A DNA stretch of 64,000 nucleotides from Novosphingobium sp. GTDB taxonomy: Bacteria; Pseudomonadota; Alphaproteobacteria; Sphingomonadales; Sphingomonadaceae. Each line of letters starts with the position of its first letter. Position 1 is the stretch's first letter. The notes beneath the pieces are model-generated. The model saw only the letters and a list, made by a program, of their open reading frames with translations, ran no database searches and was not told where the DNA came from. The stretch covers positions 124,001 to 188,000 of the forward strand of contig NZ_JAPZQX010000010.1 of assembly GCF_027531025.1 (NCBI RefSeq), written 5' to 3'. A program made the position numbers and the translations under genes. This document shows positions 28,703 to 38,337 of this stretch, one piece after another.

Positions 28703-29203
28703 TCACCCCAGCCCGCCTGTCAGGACGGAAGCCTGGGCGGCGGGAAGAAAGTGGCTGGCCAGCACCCACAGCCCGGCTGCGGAGATTGCGACGCCGTAGG
28801 GCACCGCCAGTCGCTCGGGCCGCCGCCGGGCCTTGTGCCAGACGGCCAAGACCAGGGTCAGCACCCCGCCCAGCAGCGCCATGATCACCACCAGCTTGAG
28901 GAAGACCGCCGGGCTGAGCCACAGCGCCAGCGCCGTCAGCAGCTTGACATCGCCGCCACCCATCGCGCGGATCGCGAACAGGCCGGCACAGATTGCGAAG
29001 GTCAGCACTGCAACGCCCAGCTGCCAGGCCACGTCCGGCCACAGCGCCAGGCCACTGGCCCACCAGAAAAGCGGGGCGGTGGCGGCAATGGCGAGATTGA
29101 GCCAGTTGTCGATCTGGCGGCGGCGGATGTCGGTAAAGGCGGCAACCAGCAGCGCGATTGCCAAGGCCCCCAGCAGTACGTATTGAAAATCGACGTTCGG
29201 CAT
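28703..29203 (-). CDS. cpaA: Prepilin peptidase CpaA/TadV (A24 family)
   Basis: 166 residues, several membrane helices. Carries both catalytic Asp sites of A24 peptidases: the first in AAFTDIRRRQIDNWL and the second in MGGGDVKLLTALAL. Cuts the leader of Flp-type prepilins on the inner membrane. First gene of the cpaA-B-C-D-E-tadB-tadC operon; no flp pilin gene lies beside it. Its ribosome site falls within a leader hairpin (29211-29226). Confidence 0.93.
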   Translation of the reverse strand: MPNVDFQYVLLGALAIALLVAAFTDIRRRQIDNWLNLAIAATAPLFWWASGLALWPDVAWQLGVAVLTFAICAGLFAIRAMGGGDVKLLTALALWLSPAVFLKLVVIMALLGGVLTLVLAVWHKARRRPERLAVPYGVAISAAGLWVLASHFLPAAQASVLTGGLG

Positions 29204-29210
29204 TGCCCGC

Positions 29211-29226
29211 CCCCTGCTATCAGGGG
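29211..29226 (-). promoter_or_regulatory. Leader hairpin covering the cpaA ribosome site
   Basis: CCCCTG / CAGGGG, 6-bp perfect stem with a 4-base loop, ending 8 bases before the cpaA ATG (29203). In the mRNA the 3' arm reads CAGGGG and runs into GGCGGGCA-ATG, so the purine-rich ribosome site is partly paired. Could tune translation of the first pilus gene. Confidence 0.4.
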
Positions 29227-29287
29227 CTTGGATACAGGGCAGGGCTTACCAAAAAGTAACCAACGCCAAGAGGCTGGAATTAGCCAA

Positions 29288-30226
29288 ATGCCCGCTCCGT
29301 TCGATCGCCGGTCCATTCCCGAGGGCGCCGTGGAGGGATTGTGGAAGGCCGCCGATGGCCAGGCCATCCGCCGGATCGACTGGGCCGGTTCCGCCCCGCG
29401 CGGCAGCGTGCTGTTCCTCGGCGGGCGGGCGGACTTCTATGAAAAGTACCTCGAAGCCCTGGCCCACTGGCAGGGCCGGGGCTGGAACGTGACCAGCTTC
29501 GATTGGCGCGGGCAGGGCGGATCGGGCCGGCTGGGGTTTGATCCCTATACCGGCCATATAGACGATTACGCCACCTGGGTGGCCGATCTCGGGGCCTTCT
29601 GGCGTGAGTGGTGCGCGGGCGCGCCGAGGCCGCGGATCGTGATCGGCCATTCGATGGGCGGGCATCTCGCCTTGCGGGCCGCCGCCGAGGGCGTGATCGA
29701 TCCGGCACGGCTGGTGCTGTGCGCGCCGATGCTGGGGCTGCGCGATGGCAACATGCCCGACGGGCTGCTGCACTGGGTGGCGAAGGCCATGTGCCGGATC
29801 GGCGATCCGCGGCGTCCGGCCTGGAAATGGAGCGAAAAGCCCGGTCAGCCGCCAGAAAGCCGCGGCGATCTGCTGACCCACGATCCGGAGCGATATGCCG
29901 ATGAACTGTGGTGGCGCGCTGCCCGGCCTGAGCTGGTCATGGGGCCGGGCAGCTGGGGCTGGGTTGAGCGGGCCTATGCCTCGATGCGCTGGCTGGCGCA
30001 CGCCGGCGTGCTGGCCCGGGTGCGCCAGCCGGTGCTGATCCTGGCAACCGAGCGCGACCAGCTGGTCAGCTTCAAGGCGATCGTCCGCGCCGCCCAGCGC
30101 TTGCCAGCCTGCGAGCTGGTGCGCCATGGCGAAGAAGCGCGGCATGAGATCCTGCGCGAGGCCGATCCGGTGCGCCTCGCCGCCCTCGCGCGGATCGATG
30201 CCTTCATCGATGGAGCCGGGGTTTGA
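29288..30226 (+). CDS. Alpha/beta hydrolase (lysophospholipase/monoacylglycerol lipase-like)
   Basis: 312 residues from ATG at 29288. Serine hydrolase of the Hydrolase_4 group: SFDWRGQGGSGR after strand 4, nucleophile elbow GHSMGGH at ~121-127, Asp in LATERDQLVS and His in RHEILREAD near the end. Such enzymes free fatty acids from lysophospholipids or monoglycerides; substrate not readable. Its stop overlaps the next gene (TTGA), so the two are cotranscribed. Confidence 0.88.
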   Translation: MPAPFDRRSIPEGAVEGLWKAADGQAIRRIDWAGSAPRGSVLFLGGRADFYEKYLEALAHWQGRGWNVTSFDWRGQGGSGRLGFDPYTGHIDDYATWVADLGAFWREWCAGAPRPRIVIGHSMGGHLALRAAAEGVIDPARLVLCAPMLGLRDGNMPDGLLHWVAKAMCRIGDPRRPAWKWSEKPGQPPESRGDLLTHDPERYADELWWRAARPELVMGPGSWGWVERAYASMRWLAHAGVLARVRQPVLILATERDQLVSFKAIVRAAQRLPACELVRHGEEARHEILREADPVRLAALARIDAFIDGAGV

Positions 30227-31308
30227 ACGAAGGGTTCGATTTCGCGATTGTTGGTGCCGGGATCGCGGGGGCCTCGCTGGCGGCCGGGCTCGCGCCGCAT
30301 GGCCGCGTCCTGCTGCTCGAGGCGGAGGACCAGCCCGGGTACCACTCGACCGGGCGCTCGGCCGCGTTCTGGACCGAGAGCTATGGCGGGCCGATGGTCC
30401 AGCCGCTTACGACCGCCTCCGGCCCGTTCCTGCACCGGCATGGCTTCCTCCAACCGCGCGGCGCGCTGACCCTGGCGCGGCGGACCGAGCTGGCCGCGCT
30501 TGAGGCCTTCGCCAGCGAATTCCGCGCCTTGGGCGTGCAGGTGGACGACCTGGACCGGGCGGCGCTGGAACAGCGCTTGCCAGGGCTGAAGGACGAATGG
30601 GTGCGCGGCGCCTTCGAACCTGAATGCTGCGATATCGACGTCGCCGGGCTGCACCAGCACTGGCTCGCCGCCGCGCGCCAGGGCGGGGCCGAACTGTGGA
30701 CCCGCGCACGGCTGGAACGCGCCGGGCAGGCTGCGGGCGGCTGGACGCTGACCCTGGCCGATGGACGGACGGCCCAGGCCGCGATCCTGGTCAATGCCGC
30801 CGGGGCCTGGGCCGATCCGGTGGCCGAATGCGCTGGGGTGCGGCCGCTCGGCGTGCAGCCCTATCGCCGCACCGTCGCGCAATTGCGGCTGGCCGATGGC
30901 CCGCCCGCAGACCTGCCGCTGGTGCTGGGGATCGACGGTTCGTTCTATTTCAAGCCCGAGGCCGGCCGGCTGTGGCTCAGCCCGCACGACGAAACCCCGT
31001 CGCCCCCCTGCGATGCTGCGCCCGAGGAGCTGGACGTGGCGATCGCGATTGACCGGTTCGAAGCGGTGGTGGACTGGCCGATCACCCGGATCGAGCACCG
31101 CTGGGCGGGCCTGCGCTCGTTCGCCCCGGATCGCCTGCCGGTCTATGGCTTTGACCCCGACCGGGCCGGGTTCTTCTGGTTTGCCGGGCAGGGCGGCTTC
31201 GGCATTCAGACCGCCCCGGCGGCGGCGGACCTGGCCGTGGGCCTGCTGCTCGGCCAGCCCCATGGCGCGGTTGACCCGGCGCCCTATGCACCGGGCAGGT
31301 TTTGCTAG
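30223..31308 (+). CDS. FAD-dependent oxidoreductase (DAO/DadA family)
   Basis: 361 residues. Starts at TTG 30223, overlapping the previous stop, with GGAGCCGGGG just upstream. FAD-binding Rossmann motif GAGIAGASLA at ~11-20, the DAO pattern YHSTGRSAAF, and the C-terminal GQGGFGIQTAPAAA FAD contact. Family members oxidise amines such as D-amino acids, glycine or sarcosine; no neighbour narrows the substrate. Coupled to a hydrolase. Confidence 0.9.
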   Translation: MNEGFDFAIVGAGIAGASLAAGLAPHGRVLLLEAEDQPGYHSTGRSAAFWTESYGGPMVQPLTTASGPFLHRHGFLQPRGALTLARRTELAALEAFASEFRALGVQVDDLDRAALEQRLPGLKDEWVRGAFEPECCDIDVAGLHQHWLAAARQGGAELWTRARLERAGQAAGGWTLTLADGRTAQAAILVNAAGAWADPVAECAGVRPLGVQPYRRTVAQLRLADGPPADLPLVLGIDGSFYFKPEAGRLWLSPHDETPSPPCDAAPEELDVAIAIDRFEAVVDWPITRIEHRWAGLRSFAPDRLPVYGFDPDRAGFFWFAGQGGFGIQTAPAAADLAVGLLLGQPHGAVDPAPYAPGRFC

Positions 31309-31368
31309 CGAATCGTTTTGTTTAACGTAGTCTCAGGTGTTTATCGCGACCACCAAGGAGTCCGTGCG

Positions 31369-31545
31369 ATGGCCCACAAGTTCGAGATCTACAAGGACAA
31401 GGCGGGCGAATTCCGCGTCCGCTTCAAGTACAATTCGGAAGTGATGTTCTCGACCGAAGGCTATGCCAGCAAGGCAAGCGCCGAGAATGCCATTGCCTCG
31501 ATCAAGAAGAACGGGCCCGACGCGCCGATCGAAGACAACAGCTAG
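31369..31545 (+). CDS. DUF1508 (YegP-like) small protein
   Basis: 58 residues from ATG at 31369 with AAGGAG eight bases upstream. One DUF1508 unit: FEIYKDKAGEFRVRFKYNSE then the paired helix-strand region SKASAENAIASIKKN. Cytoplasmic; E. coli YegP has two such units, this one has one. Stress-linked in some reports but function unknown. Convergent with rnhA, only 4 bases between the stops. Confidence 0.9.
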   Translation: MAHKFEIYKDKAGEFRVRFKYNSEVMFSTEGYASKASAENAIASIKKNGPDAPIEDNS

Positions 31546-31549
31546 GCTT

Positions 31550-31990
31550 TCAGGCCCCGCCCAGCCGCAGCGCGGCATCGCTGGCGAGGCGATCGGCCCG
31601 CTCGTTCTCGGGATGGCCGTCATGGCCCTTGACCCAGATCCAGTCGATCCGGTGCCGGGCCTTGGCCGACCATAGCTCCTGCCAGAGGTCGGCATTGAGC
31701 ACCGGCTTCTTGGCGGCGTTCTTCCAGCCGTTCTTCTGCCAGCCGAAGATCCACTTGGTGATCCCGTCGATCACATAGCGGCTGTCGGTGTGGAGGGCGA
31801 CGTGGCAGGGTTCCTTCAGCGCGGTCAGCGCGCGGATCACCGCGGTCAGTTCCATCCGGTTATTGGTGGTCTGTGGCTCGTGCCCGGACAGTTCCTTCTC
31901 GTGCTGGCCCATGCGCAGCACCGCGCCCCAGCCGCCGGGGCCGGGATTGCCTTTGCAGGCTCCGTCAGTGAAAATCTCCACCCGCTTCAT
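31550..31990 (-). CDS. rnhA: Ribonuclease HI
   Basis: 146 residues. Cuts RNA in RNA-DNA hybrids. The four acidic catalytic residues are present: Asp in [11 protein letters not shown], Glu in NNRMEL, Asp in HTDSRYV and Asp in NERADRLA, plus the His in [13 protein letters not shown] overlaps the thrB stop (ATGA). The ispH-thrB-rnhA order is common in alphaproteobacteria. Confidence 0.97.
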   Translation of the reverse strand: MKRVEIFTDGACKGNPGPGGWGAVLRMGQHEKELSGHEPQTTNNRMELTAVIRALTALKEPCHVALHTDSRYVIDGITKWIFGWQKNGWKNAAKKPVLNADLWQELWSAKARHRIDWIWVKGHDGHPENERADRLASDAALRLGGA

Positions 31991-32970
31991 GGTGCGGCGA
32001 AGAGCCCGGCATTGGCGGGATCGCCGTAGAAGGCCAGTCGCCGGGCATAGGCCAGCGGATCCTTGCGGGTCACCAGCGCATCGGCCGGGGTATTCACCCA
32101 GTCCCAGGCGCGGGTCATGGCAAAGCGCAGCGAGGCCCCTTGGGCGAGCAGCGGCAAGGCCGCCCGCTCGGCCGGTTCGAGCGGACGCACCGCCTCGTAT
32201 CCGGCCAGCAGCGCCGCCGACAGCGCGGGATCGAACTGTTTGCCATCGTTCGAGAAACACCAGGCCGCGTGGGTCACGGCGAGGTCATAGGCGAGCAGAT
32301 CGGTGCAGGCGAAGTAGAAGTCGATCAGCCCCGCAACGCGGTTGCCCAGCATCAGGACGTTGTCGGGAAACAGGTCAGCGTGGATCGTGCCGCTTGGCAG
32401 GTCGGCCGGCCAGGCCGCGACCACGGCCGGCAGCTCGCGCGCTACCTGTGCGGCAAAGCCCTGGTCGATCGCGGCGAGGCCGCTTGGCCCCAGGGCATCG
32501 GCCAGCCGCTGCCATTCTGCCGGACCCATGCCATTGGCGCGGGTCGCCGGGAAATCGGCGGCGGCGAGGTGCAGCTGGGCCAATGCCCGGCCCACCGCCT
32601 CGGCCTGGCCCGGCGTTGGCGCGCTCACCGAAACGCCCGGCAGGAACTCGATCAGGGCAATCGCCTTGCCATCGAGCAGGCGAAAGCGCTGGCCTGCGCG
32701 GTCATGGATCGTGCGCGGCACCGGGCAGCCCTTGTCGGCCAGGTGATCGAGCAGGGCCAGGAAGAACGGCAGGTCTTCCAGCTCGATCCGGTATTCGTAC
32801 ATCGTCAGGATGAAGCGCGCGCCGGATCCATCGGCCCCGGTGGTCTCGACCAGCCAGTTGCTGTTCGAAATCCCCTCGGCGATCCCCTTGACCGAGGTCA
32901 GCTCGCCCACGTCGTATTCGGCCACCAGCGCGGCCAGAACCTCGGCGCCAAGGTGGGTATAGACCGCCAC
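31987..32970 (-). CDS. thrB: Homoserine kinase (ThrB, APH-like fold)
   Basis: 327 residues from GTG at 32970 (giving (M)[14 protein letters not shown], the usual start in this family), 10 bases after ispH. Phosphorylates homoserine on the way to threonine. This is the aminoglycoside-phosphotransferase-type ThrB, not the GHMP type: Brenner motif [11 protein letters not shown] and the Asp of GLIDFYFA. The threonine ammonia-lyase at 44558 uses its product. Confidence 0.95.
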   Translation of the reverse strand: MAVYTHLGAEVLAALVAEYDVGELTSVKGIAEGISNSNWLVETTGADGSGARFILTMYEYRIELEDLPFFLALLDHLADKGCPVPRTIHDRAGQRFRLLDGKAIALIEFLPGVSVSAPTPGQAEAVGRALAQLHLAAADFPATRANGMGPAEWQRLADALGPSGLAAIDQGFAAQVARELPAVVAAWPADLPSGTIHADLFPDNVLMLGNRVAGLIDFYFACTDLLAYDLAVTHAAWCFSNDGKQFDPALSAALLAGYEAVRPLEPAERAALPLLAQGASLRFAMTRAWDWVNTPADALVTRKDPLAYARRLAFYGDPANAGLFAAP

Positions 32971-32980
32971 TCCCGCGCGC

Positions 32981-33943
32981 CTATTCGGCCAGCTGGCGCG
33001 GCAGCTTGAAGGTGATCTTTTCCTCGGCGGTGACGACCTGTTCCATCGCGACATTGCGGAAGCTGGCGATCCGGTCGATCACTTCCTGGACCAGTGTTTC
33101 CGGGGCGGAGGCGCCGGCGGTCAGCCCCATGGTGGTCACGCCATCCAGCCAGGCCTCGTCGATTTCCGCGCCGCGCTGGATCAGTCGAGCGGCCGCGCCG
33201 CAGCGCTCCGCCACTTCGACCAGCCGCAGCGAGTTCGAGCTGTTGGGCGCGCCGATCACCAGCACCAGCTGGCATTCCCCGGCAATCGCCTTGACCGCCG
33301 ATTGGCGGTTCGAGGTGGCATAGCAGATGTCCTCGGCCTTGGGGGCGACGACCTGCGGGAAACGGGCCTTGATCGCCTTGACGATCTCGGCTGTGTCGTC
33401 GACCGACAGGGTCGTCTGGGTCAGGAAGGACAGCGGGGCATCGGCGGGGAAATCCAGCCCGGCCACATCTTCCAACGTTTCCACCAGGGTCATGTTGCCA
33501 TCGGGCACCTGGCCGAAAGTGCCGATCACTTCCGGATGGCCCTTGTGGCCGATGAACAGGATGTGCCGCCCGGCCTCGATCTGCCGTTCGGCCTGGCGAT
33601 GGACCTTGCTGACCAGCGGACAGGTGGCATCGAGCCAGTCCAGCCCGCGCAAGGTGGCTTCGGCCGGGACGCTCTTGGGCACGCCGTGGGCGCTGAACAC
33701 CACCGGTGCGCCATCGGGCACCTCGTCCAGTTCCTCGACGAAGATCGCGCCTTTGGCCCGCAGGCCATCGACCACGTAGCGGTTATGCACGATCTCGTGC
33801 CGGACATAGACCGGCGCGCCATAGCGGGCCAGCGCCCGTTCGACGATCTCGATGGCACGGTCGACCCCGGCACAGAAGCCGCGCGGGGCGGCCAGCAGCA
33901 GGCGAAGGTCGGGCTTGTCGGGCTTTGAAAAGGGCGCGTTCAT
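32981..33943 (-). CDS. ispH: 4-hydroxy-3-methylbut-2-enyl diphosphate reductase
   Basis: 320 residues. Last enzyme of the MEP isoprenoid pathway, giving IPP and DMAPP. The three iron-sulfur Cys are present: Cys24 ([10 protein letters not shown]), Cys108 (DATCPLVSK), Cys207 (DICYATSN). Catalytic Glu/His regions ([13 protein letters not shown]) are intact. First gene of the ispH-thrB-rnhA unit. Confidence 0.98.
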   Translation of the reverse strand: MNAPFSKPDKPDLRLLLAAPRGFCAGVDRAIEIVERALARYGAPVYVRHEIVHNRYVVDGLRAKGAIFVEELDEVPDGAPVVFSAHGVPKSVPAEATLRGLDWLDATCPLVSKVHRQAERQIEAGRHILFIGHKGHPEVIGTFGQVPDGNMTLVETLEDVAGLDFPADAPLSFLTQTTLSVDDTAEIVKAIKARFPQVVAPKAEDICYATSNRQSAVKAIAGECQLVLVIGAPNSSNSLRLVEVAERCGAAARLIQRGAEIDEAWLDGVTTMGLTAGASAPETLVQEVIDRIASFRNVAMEQVVTAEEKITFKLPRQLAE

Positions 33944-34014
33944 GTTCGCCCCCCTAGCGCTTTGGCTTTCACGCCGCTAGGGCAAGTTCAGCTCTTGCCG
34001 AGGGACCAGCCAGA

Positions 34015-34665
34015 ATGATGCTTCGTAACCGCCTGATCACCACCGTAGCCCTTGCCGCCGCGTTGGCCGGGTGCCGAGGCACCGGGGACCTGGTGGTGGA
34101 TGAAGGCGTGGGGATCACCGCCGTGCGCAGCGCCTGCCCGGCCGTGGGCGTGCCCGACTATACGGGCGATATCACCCTGTTCCGCACTCCCGGCGTAACC
34201 ACGGCGGACAATATCGACTTGGTGGCCGCGCTCACCAATGTCCGCCCGGCCTGTAACGATACCGGTGAAAAGGTCTTCACCTCGGCCACGTTCGATGTCC
34301 TGGCCCGGCGCACCGACACGCGCAGCGCGCGCCAGGTGACCCTGCCCTATTTCGTCACCGTCCTGCGTGGCGGCAGCGCGGTGGTGACCAAGCGGGTCGG
34401 CTCGGTCACGCTCAACTTCGCCGACGGACAGGAACGCGCCCAGGCGAGCGGCCAAGCCAGTTCCTATGTCGACAAGGCCGAAGCCAGCCTGCCGCCAGAG
34501 ATTCGCGAGCTGATCACCCGCAAGCGCAAGGCTGGCGATGCCGATGCGGCGGTCGATCCGCTCTCGCGCCCCGAAGTGAAGGCCGCGGTGAATCGCGCCA
34601 CCTTCGAAATGCTGGTCGGCTTCCAGCTGACGCAGGACCAGCTGACCTACAACGCCACCCGCTGA
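34015..34665 (+). CDS. Hypothetical lipoprotein
   Basis: 216 residues. Start MMLRNRLITTVALAAALAGC gives a lipobox (LAGC), so the mature protein starts at Cys20. The rest is largely beta-strand (TSATFDVLARRTD, VTLPYFVTVLRGG, GSVTLNFADGQ) with a helical C-terminus. I recognise no domain; small proteins like this beside argS are seen in sphingomonads. Probably anchored in the outer membrane, divergent from ispH and 58 bases before argS. Confidence 0.8.
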   Translation: MMLRNRLITTVALAAALAGCRGTGDLVVDEGVGITAVRSACPAVGVPDYTGDITLFRTPGVTTADNIDLVAALTNVRPACNDTGEKVFTSATFDVLARRTDTRSARQVTLPYFVTVLRGGSAVVTKRVGSVTLNFADGQERAQASGQASSYVDKAEASLPPEIRELITRKRKAGDADAAVDPLSRPEVKAAVNRATFEMLVGFQLTQDQLTYNATR

Positions 34666-34723
34666 TCGTCGGCCTTCCGCTGGAAGGTTCCATTTCCGGC
34701 ACAAACCGTCTAACCGGCGCGCC

Positions 34724-36469
34724 ATGACTGCCGCCCAGACCCTGCACGCCGCCTTTGTTGGCCACGTTTCCGCCGCGCTCGATGCGCTTGAGGCCGCCGG
34801 TACCCTGCCGGGCGGGCTGAGCCGCGCCGCCGTTACGGTCGAGCCGCCGCGCGATACCGCCCACGGCGATCTTGCGACGAATGCGGCGATGGTGCTGGCC
34901 AAGCCTGCCGGCATGAACCCGCGCGCCCTAGCCGAGGCGCTGGTGGCCGAACTGGCCAAGGCGCCAGGCGTTTCTGCGGCCGAGATCGCCGGGCCGGGCT
35001 TCATCAACCTGAAGGTCGATGCCGCCGCCTGGCTCGCCGAACTGCGCGCGATCGCCGCGTTGGGGACGGATTATGGCCGCTCGGCGCTGGGGCAGGGCAG
35101 CACGGTCAATGTCGAATATGTCTCGGCCAACCCGACCGGGCCGATGCATATGGGCCATTGCCGCGGCGCGGTGGTGGGCGATGCACTGGCGGCCTTGCTG
35201 GAATTCGCCGGGCACAAGGTGATCCGGGAATACTACGTCAACGATGCCGGCGGCCAGGTCGATGTCCTCGCCCGCTCGGTTCACCTGCGTTACCGCGAAG
35301 CGCTGGGCGAGGACGTGGGCGAGATTCCCGAAGGCCTCTATCCGGGCGATTACCTGGTCCCGACCGGGCACCGCCTTGCCACCCATTACGGCAGCAAGTT
35401 CGTCGGCGCCCCGGAAAGCGAATGGCTGGCCCTGTTCCGCAAGGAAGCCGTGGCCGACATGCTGGCAATGATCAAGGACGACCTTGGTCTGCTGGGCATT
35501 CACCATGACCTGTTCAGTTCCGAGGCCGAACTGCAGGCCGCGGGCAAGCCCGAAGAGGCGGAAAAGTGGCTCCGCGCGCACGACCTGGTCTATGACGGCC
35601 ATCTTGAGGCCCCCAAGGGCAAGACGCCCGAGGACTGGGAGCCGGTCGAACTGCCGCTGTTCCGTTCGACCAAGTTCGGCGACGATCAGGACCGTCCGAT
35701 CAAGAAGAGCGATGGCAGCTGGACCTATTTCGGGGCCGACCTCGCCTATCACTTCCAGAAAGCGCAGAGCGCCGATGCCCTGGTCGATATCTGGGGCGCG
35801 GACCATGCCGGCACGGTCAAGCGGATCAAGGCTGCCGTTGCGGCGATGACCGGGGCCGAGGGCAAGGCCACCCCGTTCGAGGTCAAGCTGGTGCAGATGG
35901 TTCAGCTGCTGCGCGATGGCGAACCGGTCAAGATGTCGAAGCGCAGCGGCAATTTCATCACGCTGGCGGATGTTGTGCGCGAAGTGGGCAAGGACGTCGT
36001 CCGCTTCACCATGCTGACCCGCAAGCCCGAAGCCCAGATGGACTTCGACTTTGCCAAGGTGGTCGAAGCCTCGAAGGACAACCCGGTCTTCTACGTGCAG
36101 TATGCCCATGCCCGGATCTGCTCGACCCTGCGCAAGGCCGCGGCCGAAGGCTTTGGTCCCGGCGATGCGGCACTGGACCGGCTGGGCGAAGAGGAGTTGG
36201 CGCTGGTCAAGCTGGCCGCGCAGTTCCCGCGCCTGGTCGAGGCCGCCGCCGCCGCGCGCGAGCCGCACCGGATCGCCTTCTTCCTCCATGATCTGGCCGC
36301 CGCGTTCCATGGCTACTGGAACCTGGGCAACGACCGCCCCGAAAAGCGCTTCATCGTGGCACGGGATGGGGAACTGACTGCGGCAAGGCTTTATCTCGCT
36401 ACGCAAATCGGGCAACTTGTCCGTAATGGCCTGGGCCTGCTTGGCGTGGAGGCAGTGGAGGAAATGTGA
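34724..36469 (+). CDS. argS: Arginyl-tRNA synthetase
   Basis: 581 residues, class I synthetase. Arg-tRNA N-terminal domain (~1-95), then the catalytic domain with the HIGH motif as HMGH at 142-145 (ANPTGPMHMGHCRG), KMSKS-like KMSKRSG at ~403, and the DALR anticodon domain (~460-581) with YVQYAHARICS. Complete and of normal length. Stop overlaps the SPOR gene start (GTGA). Confidence 0.98.
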   Translation: MTAAQTLHAAFVGHVSAALDALEAAGTLPGGLSRAAVTVEPPRDTAHGDLATNAAMVLAKPAGMNPRALAEALVAELAKAPGVSAAEIAGPGFINLKVDAAAWLAELRAIAALGTDYGRSALGQGSTVNVEYVSANPTGPMHMGHCRGAVVGDALAALLEFAGHKVIREYYVNDAGGQVDVLARSVHLRYREALGEDVGEIPEGLYPGDYLVPTGHRLATHYGSKFVGAPESEWLALFRKEAVADMLAMIKDDLGLLGIHHDLFSSEAELQAAGKPEEAEKWLRAHDLVYDGHLEAPKGKTPEDWEPVELPLFRSTKFGDDQDRPIKKSDGSWTYFGADLAYHFQKAQSADALVDIWGADHAGTVKRIKAAVAAMTGAEGKATPFEVKLVQMVQLLRDGEPVKMSKRSGNFITLADVVREVGKDVVRFTMLTRKPEAQMDFDFAKVVEASKDNPVFYVQYAHARICSTLRKAAAEGFGPGDAALDRLGEEELALVKLAAQFPRLVEAAAAAREPHRIAFFLHDLAAAFHGYWNLGNDRPEKRFIVARDGELTAARLYLATQIGQLVRNGLGLLGVEAVEEM

Positions 36470-37212
36470 TCATGGTGGGGGCAAGCGACGATCGCAGGTT
36501 CGATAACGATGGCGACGCCTGGGATGATGGCGACGACCGGCTGGAAACGGCCCAGCTTGAACTGACCGGCGATGAAGAGCGCCTGCCCTGGCTGGAATCG
36601 GCCGAGGATGACGAGCCTTCGACCTATGAAGGCTATGACACCGGGCGGATGCTGCTGCTGTTCGTGCTGGGCATCGTCGCGCTTGGCGCGGTGGTCGGCG
36701 GGATCTGGTGGGCCAGCAATCGCGGGGCCGATCCGGAACTGGTGGCCGATGGCAGCGTGATCCCGGCCCCGGCCGAACCTTACAAGACCCCGCCCGAAAA
36801 CCCCGGTGGCAAGACCTTCGACGGCACCGGCGATTCGAGCTTTGCCGTCTCCGAAGGGCAGAACCGGCCAGCCCAGCTTGCCAGTGCCGCGCCCAGTGCG
36901 GCGCCTGCCGCTGCCCCGGCTCCGGCGGCCACCGCTGCCCCGGCTGGCCCTGCTGCGCCCAAGGCGGCGGCAACGGGCGGCGTCGGTGTCCAGGTGGGGG
37001 CCTTCTCGTCGCAGGCTTCGGCCGAGGCAGGCTGGCAGAAGCTGGTGGCCCAGGCCAACGGCGTGTTGACCGGCGTGCCCCACCGGGTGATCGCGGGCAG
37101 CGCCGATATCGGCACGGTCTACCGGCTCCAGGCGGTTGCACCAGATGCCGGTGCGGCCAGTGCGCTGTGCGGCAAGCTCAAGGCGGCGGGCATTTCCTGC
37201 ACGGTCAAGTAA
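36466..37212 (+). CDS. SPOR domain-containing membrane protein
   Basis: 248 residues from GTG 36466 (an ATG at 36472 would also do). Acidic cytoplasmic N-terminus, one membrane helix at ~62-84 (LLLFVLGIVALGAVVGGIWW), a Pro/Ala-rich periplasmic linker, and a C-terminal SPOR domain (~165-248: VGVQVGAFSSQASAEAGWQKL, in parts). SPOR domains bind denuded glycan strands at division sites. The neighbours argS and nagZ are a conserved alphaproteobacterial arrangement. Confidence 0.92.
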   Translation: MIMVGASDDRRFDNDGDAWDDGDDRLETAQLELTGDEERLPWLESAEDDEPSTYEGYDTGRMLLLFVLGIVALGAVVGGIWWASNRGADPELVADGSVIPAPAEPYKTPPENPGGKTFDGTGDSSFAVSEGQNRPAQLASAAPSAAPAAAPAPAATAAPAGPAAPKAAATGGVGVQVGAFSSQASAEAGWQKLVAQANGVLTGVPHRVIAGSADIGTVYRLQAVAPDAGAASALCGKLKAAGISCTVK

Positions 37213-37281
37213 GCCGGTAATCCACACCATCTGCCCGCCGGGCGCTTGCGCCGGGGCAGGCTTGCTGCAACGCTTCATGCC

Positions 37282-38310
37282 ATGACTCCCGCCATTTTCG
37301 GCCTTTCCGGATTGACGTTGACCGCCGATGAGCGGGCCTTCTTCCGCGAGGCCGATCCGGCGGGCTACATCCTGTTCGGCCGCAATATCGAAAGCCGCGA
37401 ACAGGTCCGCGCGCTGACCGATGACCTGCGTTCGATCCACGGGCGCGAGAAGCTGCTGATCTCGATCGACCAGGAAGGCGGCCGGGTCGCGCGGATGAAG
37501 CCGCCGGTCTGGCCGGCCTATCCGGCAGGCGCCATGTTCGACCGGCTGTTCGATCTGGCCCCGGCCTCGGCGATCGAGGCTGCTCGTGCCAATGCCGAGG
37601 CACTGGGGCATGACCTGTTCGAGGTCGGGATTACCTGCACCCACGCCCCCGTGCTCGACGTGCGCCAGCACGGCGCACATGACGTGATCGGGGACCGTGC
37701 CTATGGGTTCGAGCCACTGCGGGTGGCCGCGATCGGCCGGGCCGTGCTCGATGGCCTGGCCCGCGCCGGGGTGGCGGGTACGATCAAGCATATGCCGGGG
37801 CACGGCCGATCGCAGGTCGATACCCACAAGGAACTGCCGACGGTCACCGCCACGGCCGAGGAACTGGGAGCGGACATTGCCCCGTTCCGTGCGCTCCGCG
37901 ATGCGCCGATGGGGATGACCGGGCACCTCGTCTTCACCGCCTGGGATGCCAGCCGTCCCGCCACCCAGTCCCCCATCGTGATCGAACAGGTGATCCGCGG
38001 CGCCATCGGCTTCGACGGGCTGCTGATGACCGACGATCTCGACATGGAAGCGCTGTCCGGCACGGTGCCGGAACGCGCCGAAGCGGCGATCCGGGCCGGG
38101 TGCGATATCGCGCTCAATTGCTGGGCAAAGCTGGACGACATGGCCGGGATCTGCGCGCGCCTGGGCGCGATGAGCGCGGCCACCACCGCTCGCCACGCCC
38201 GCGCCCTGGCCTCGTTCGGCAAGCCGCAGCGCAGCGCCGACCAGGCCGAACTGGTGGCCAGGCGCGATGCGCTGTTCGCCCTGCTCGACGGGGCGGAGGT
38301 GCGGGCATGA
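37282..38310 (+). CDS. nagZ: Beta-N-acetylhexosaminidase NagZ
   Basis: 342 residues from ATG at 37282. GH3 enzyme that removes GlcNAc from anhydro-muropeptides during cell-wall recycling, in the cytoplasm. Signatures: ISIDQEGGRVARM, KHMPGHGRSQVDTHKELP (His and Asp of the flexible catalytic loop) and the nucleophile Asp in LLMTDDLDMEAL. No signal peptide. Confidence 0.95.
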   Translation: MTPAIFGLSGLTLTADERAFFREADPAGYILFGRNIESREQVRALTDDLRSIHGREKLLISIDQEGGRVARMKPPVWPAYPAGAMFDRLFDLAPASAIEAARANAEALGHDLFEVGITCTHAPVLDVRQHGAHDVIGDRAYGFEPLRVAAIGRAVLDGLARAGVAGTIKHMPGHGRSQVDTHKELPTVTATAEELGADIAPFRALRDAPMGMTGHLVFTAWDASRPATQSPIVIEQVIRGAIGFDGLLMTDDLDMEALSGTVPERAEAAIRAGCDIALNCWAKLDDMAGICARLGAMSAATTARHARALASFGKPQRSADQAELVARRDALFALLDGAEVRA

Positions 38311-38337
38311 CCCGGCGACAGGCTCAGGGCAATAGGC

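Noticed and set aside
36391..38196. A 601-codon open frame on the minus strand opposite the SPOR and nagZ genes
   Set aside because: High-GC genomes leave long antisense frames; this one has no ribosome site, has low-complexity Arg/Gly composition and opposes two well-supported genes.
38311..38336. Mobile element remnant between nagZ and scpA
   Set aside because: GGCGACAGGCTCAGGGC looks like part of a common sphingomonad repeat, but it is too short and unpaired to call as a repeat element.
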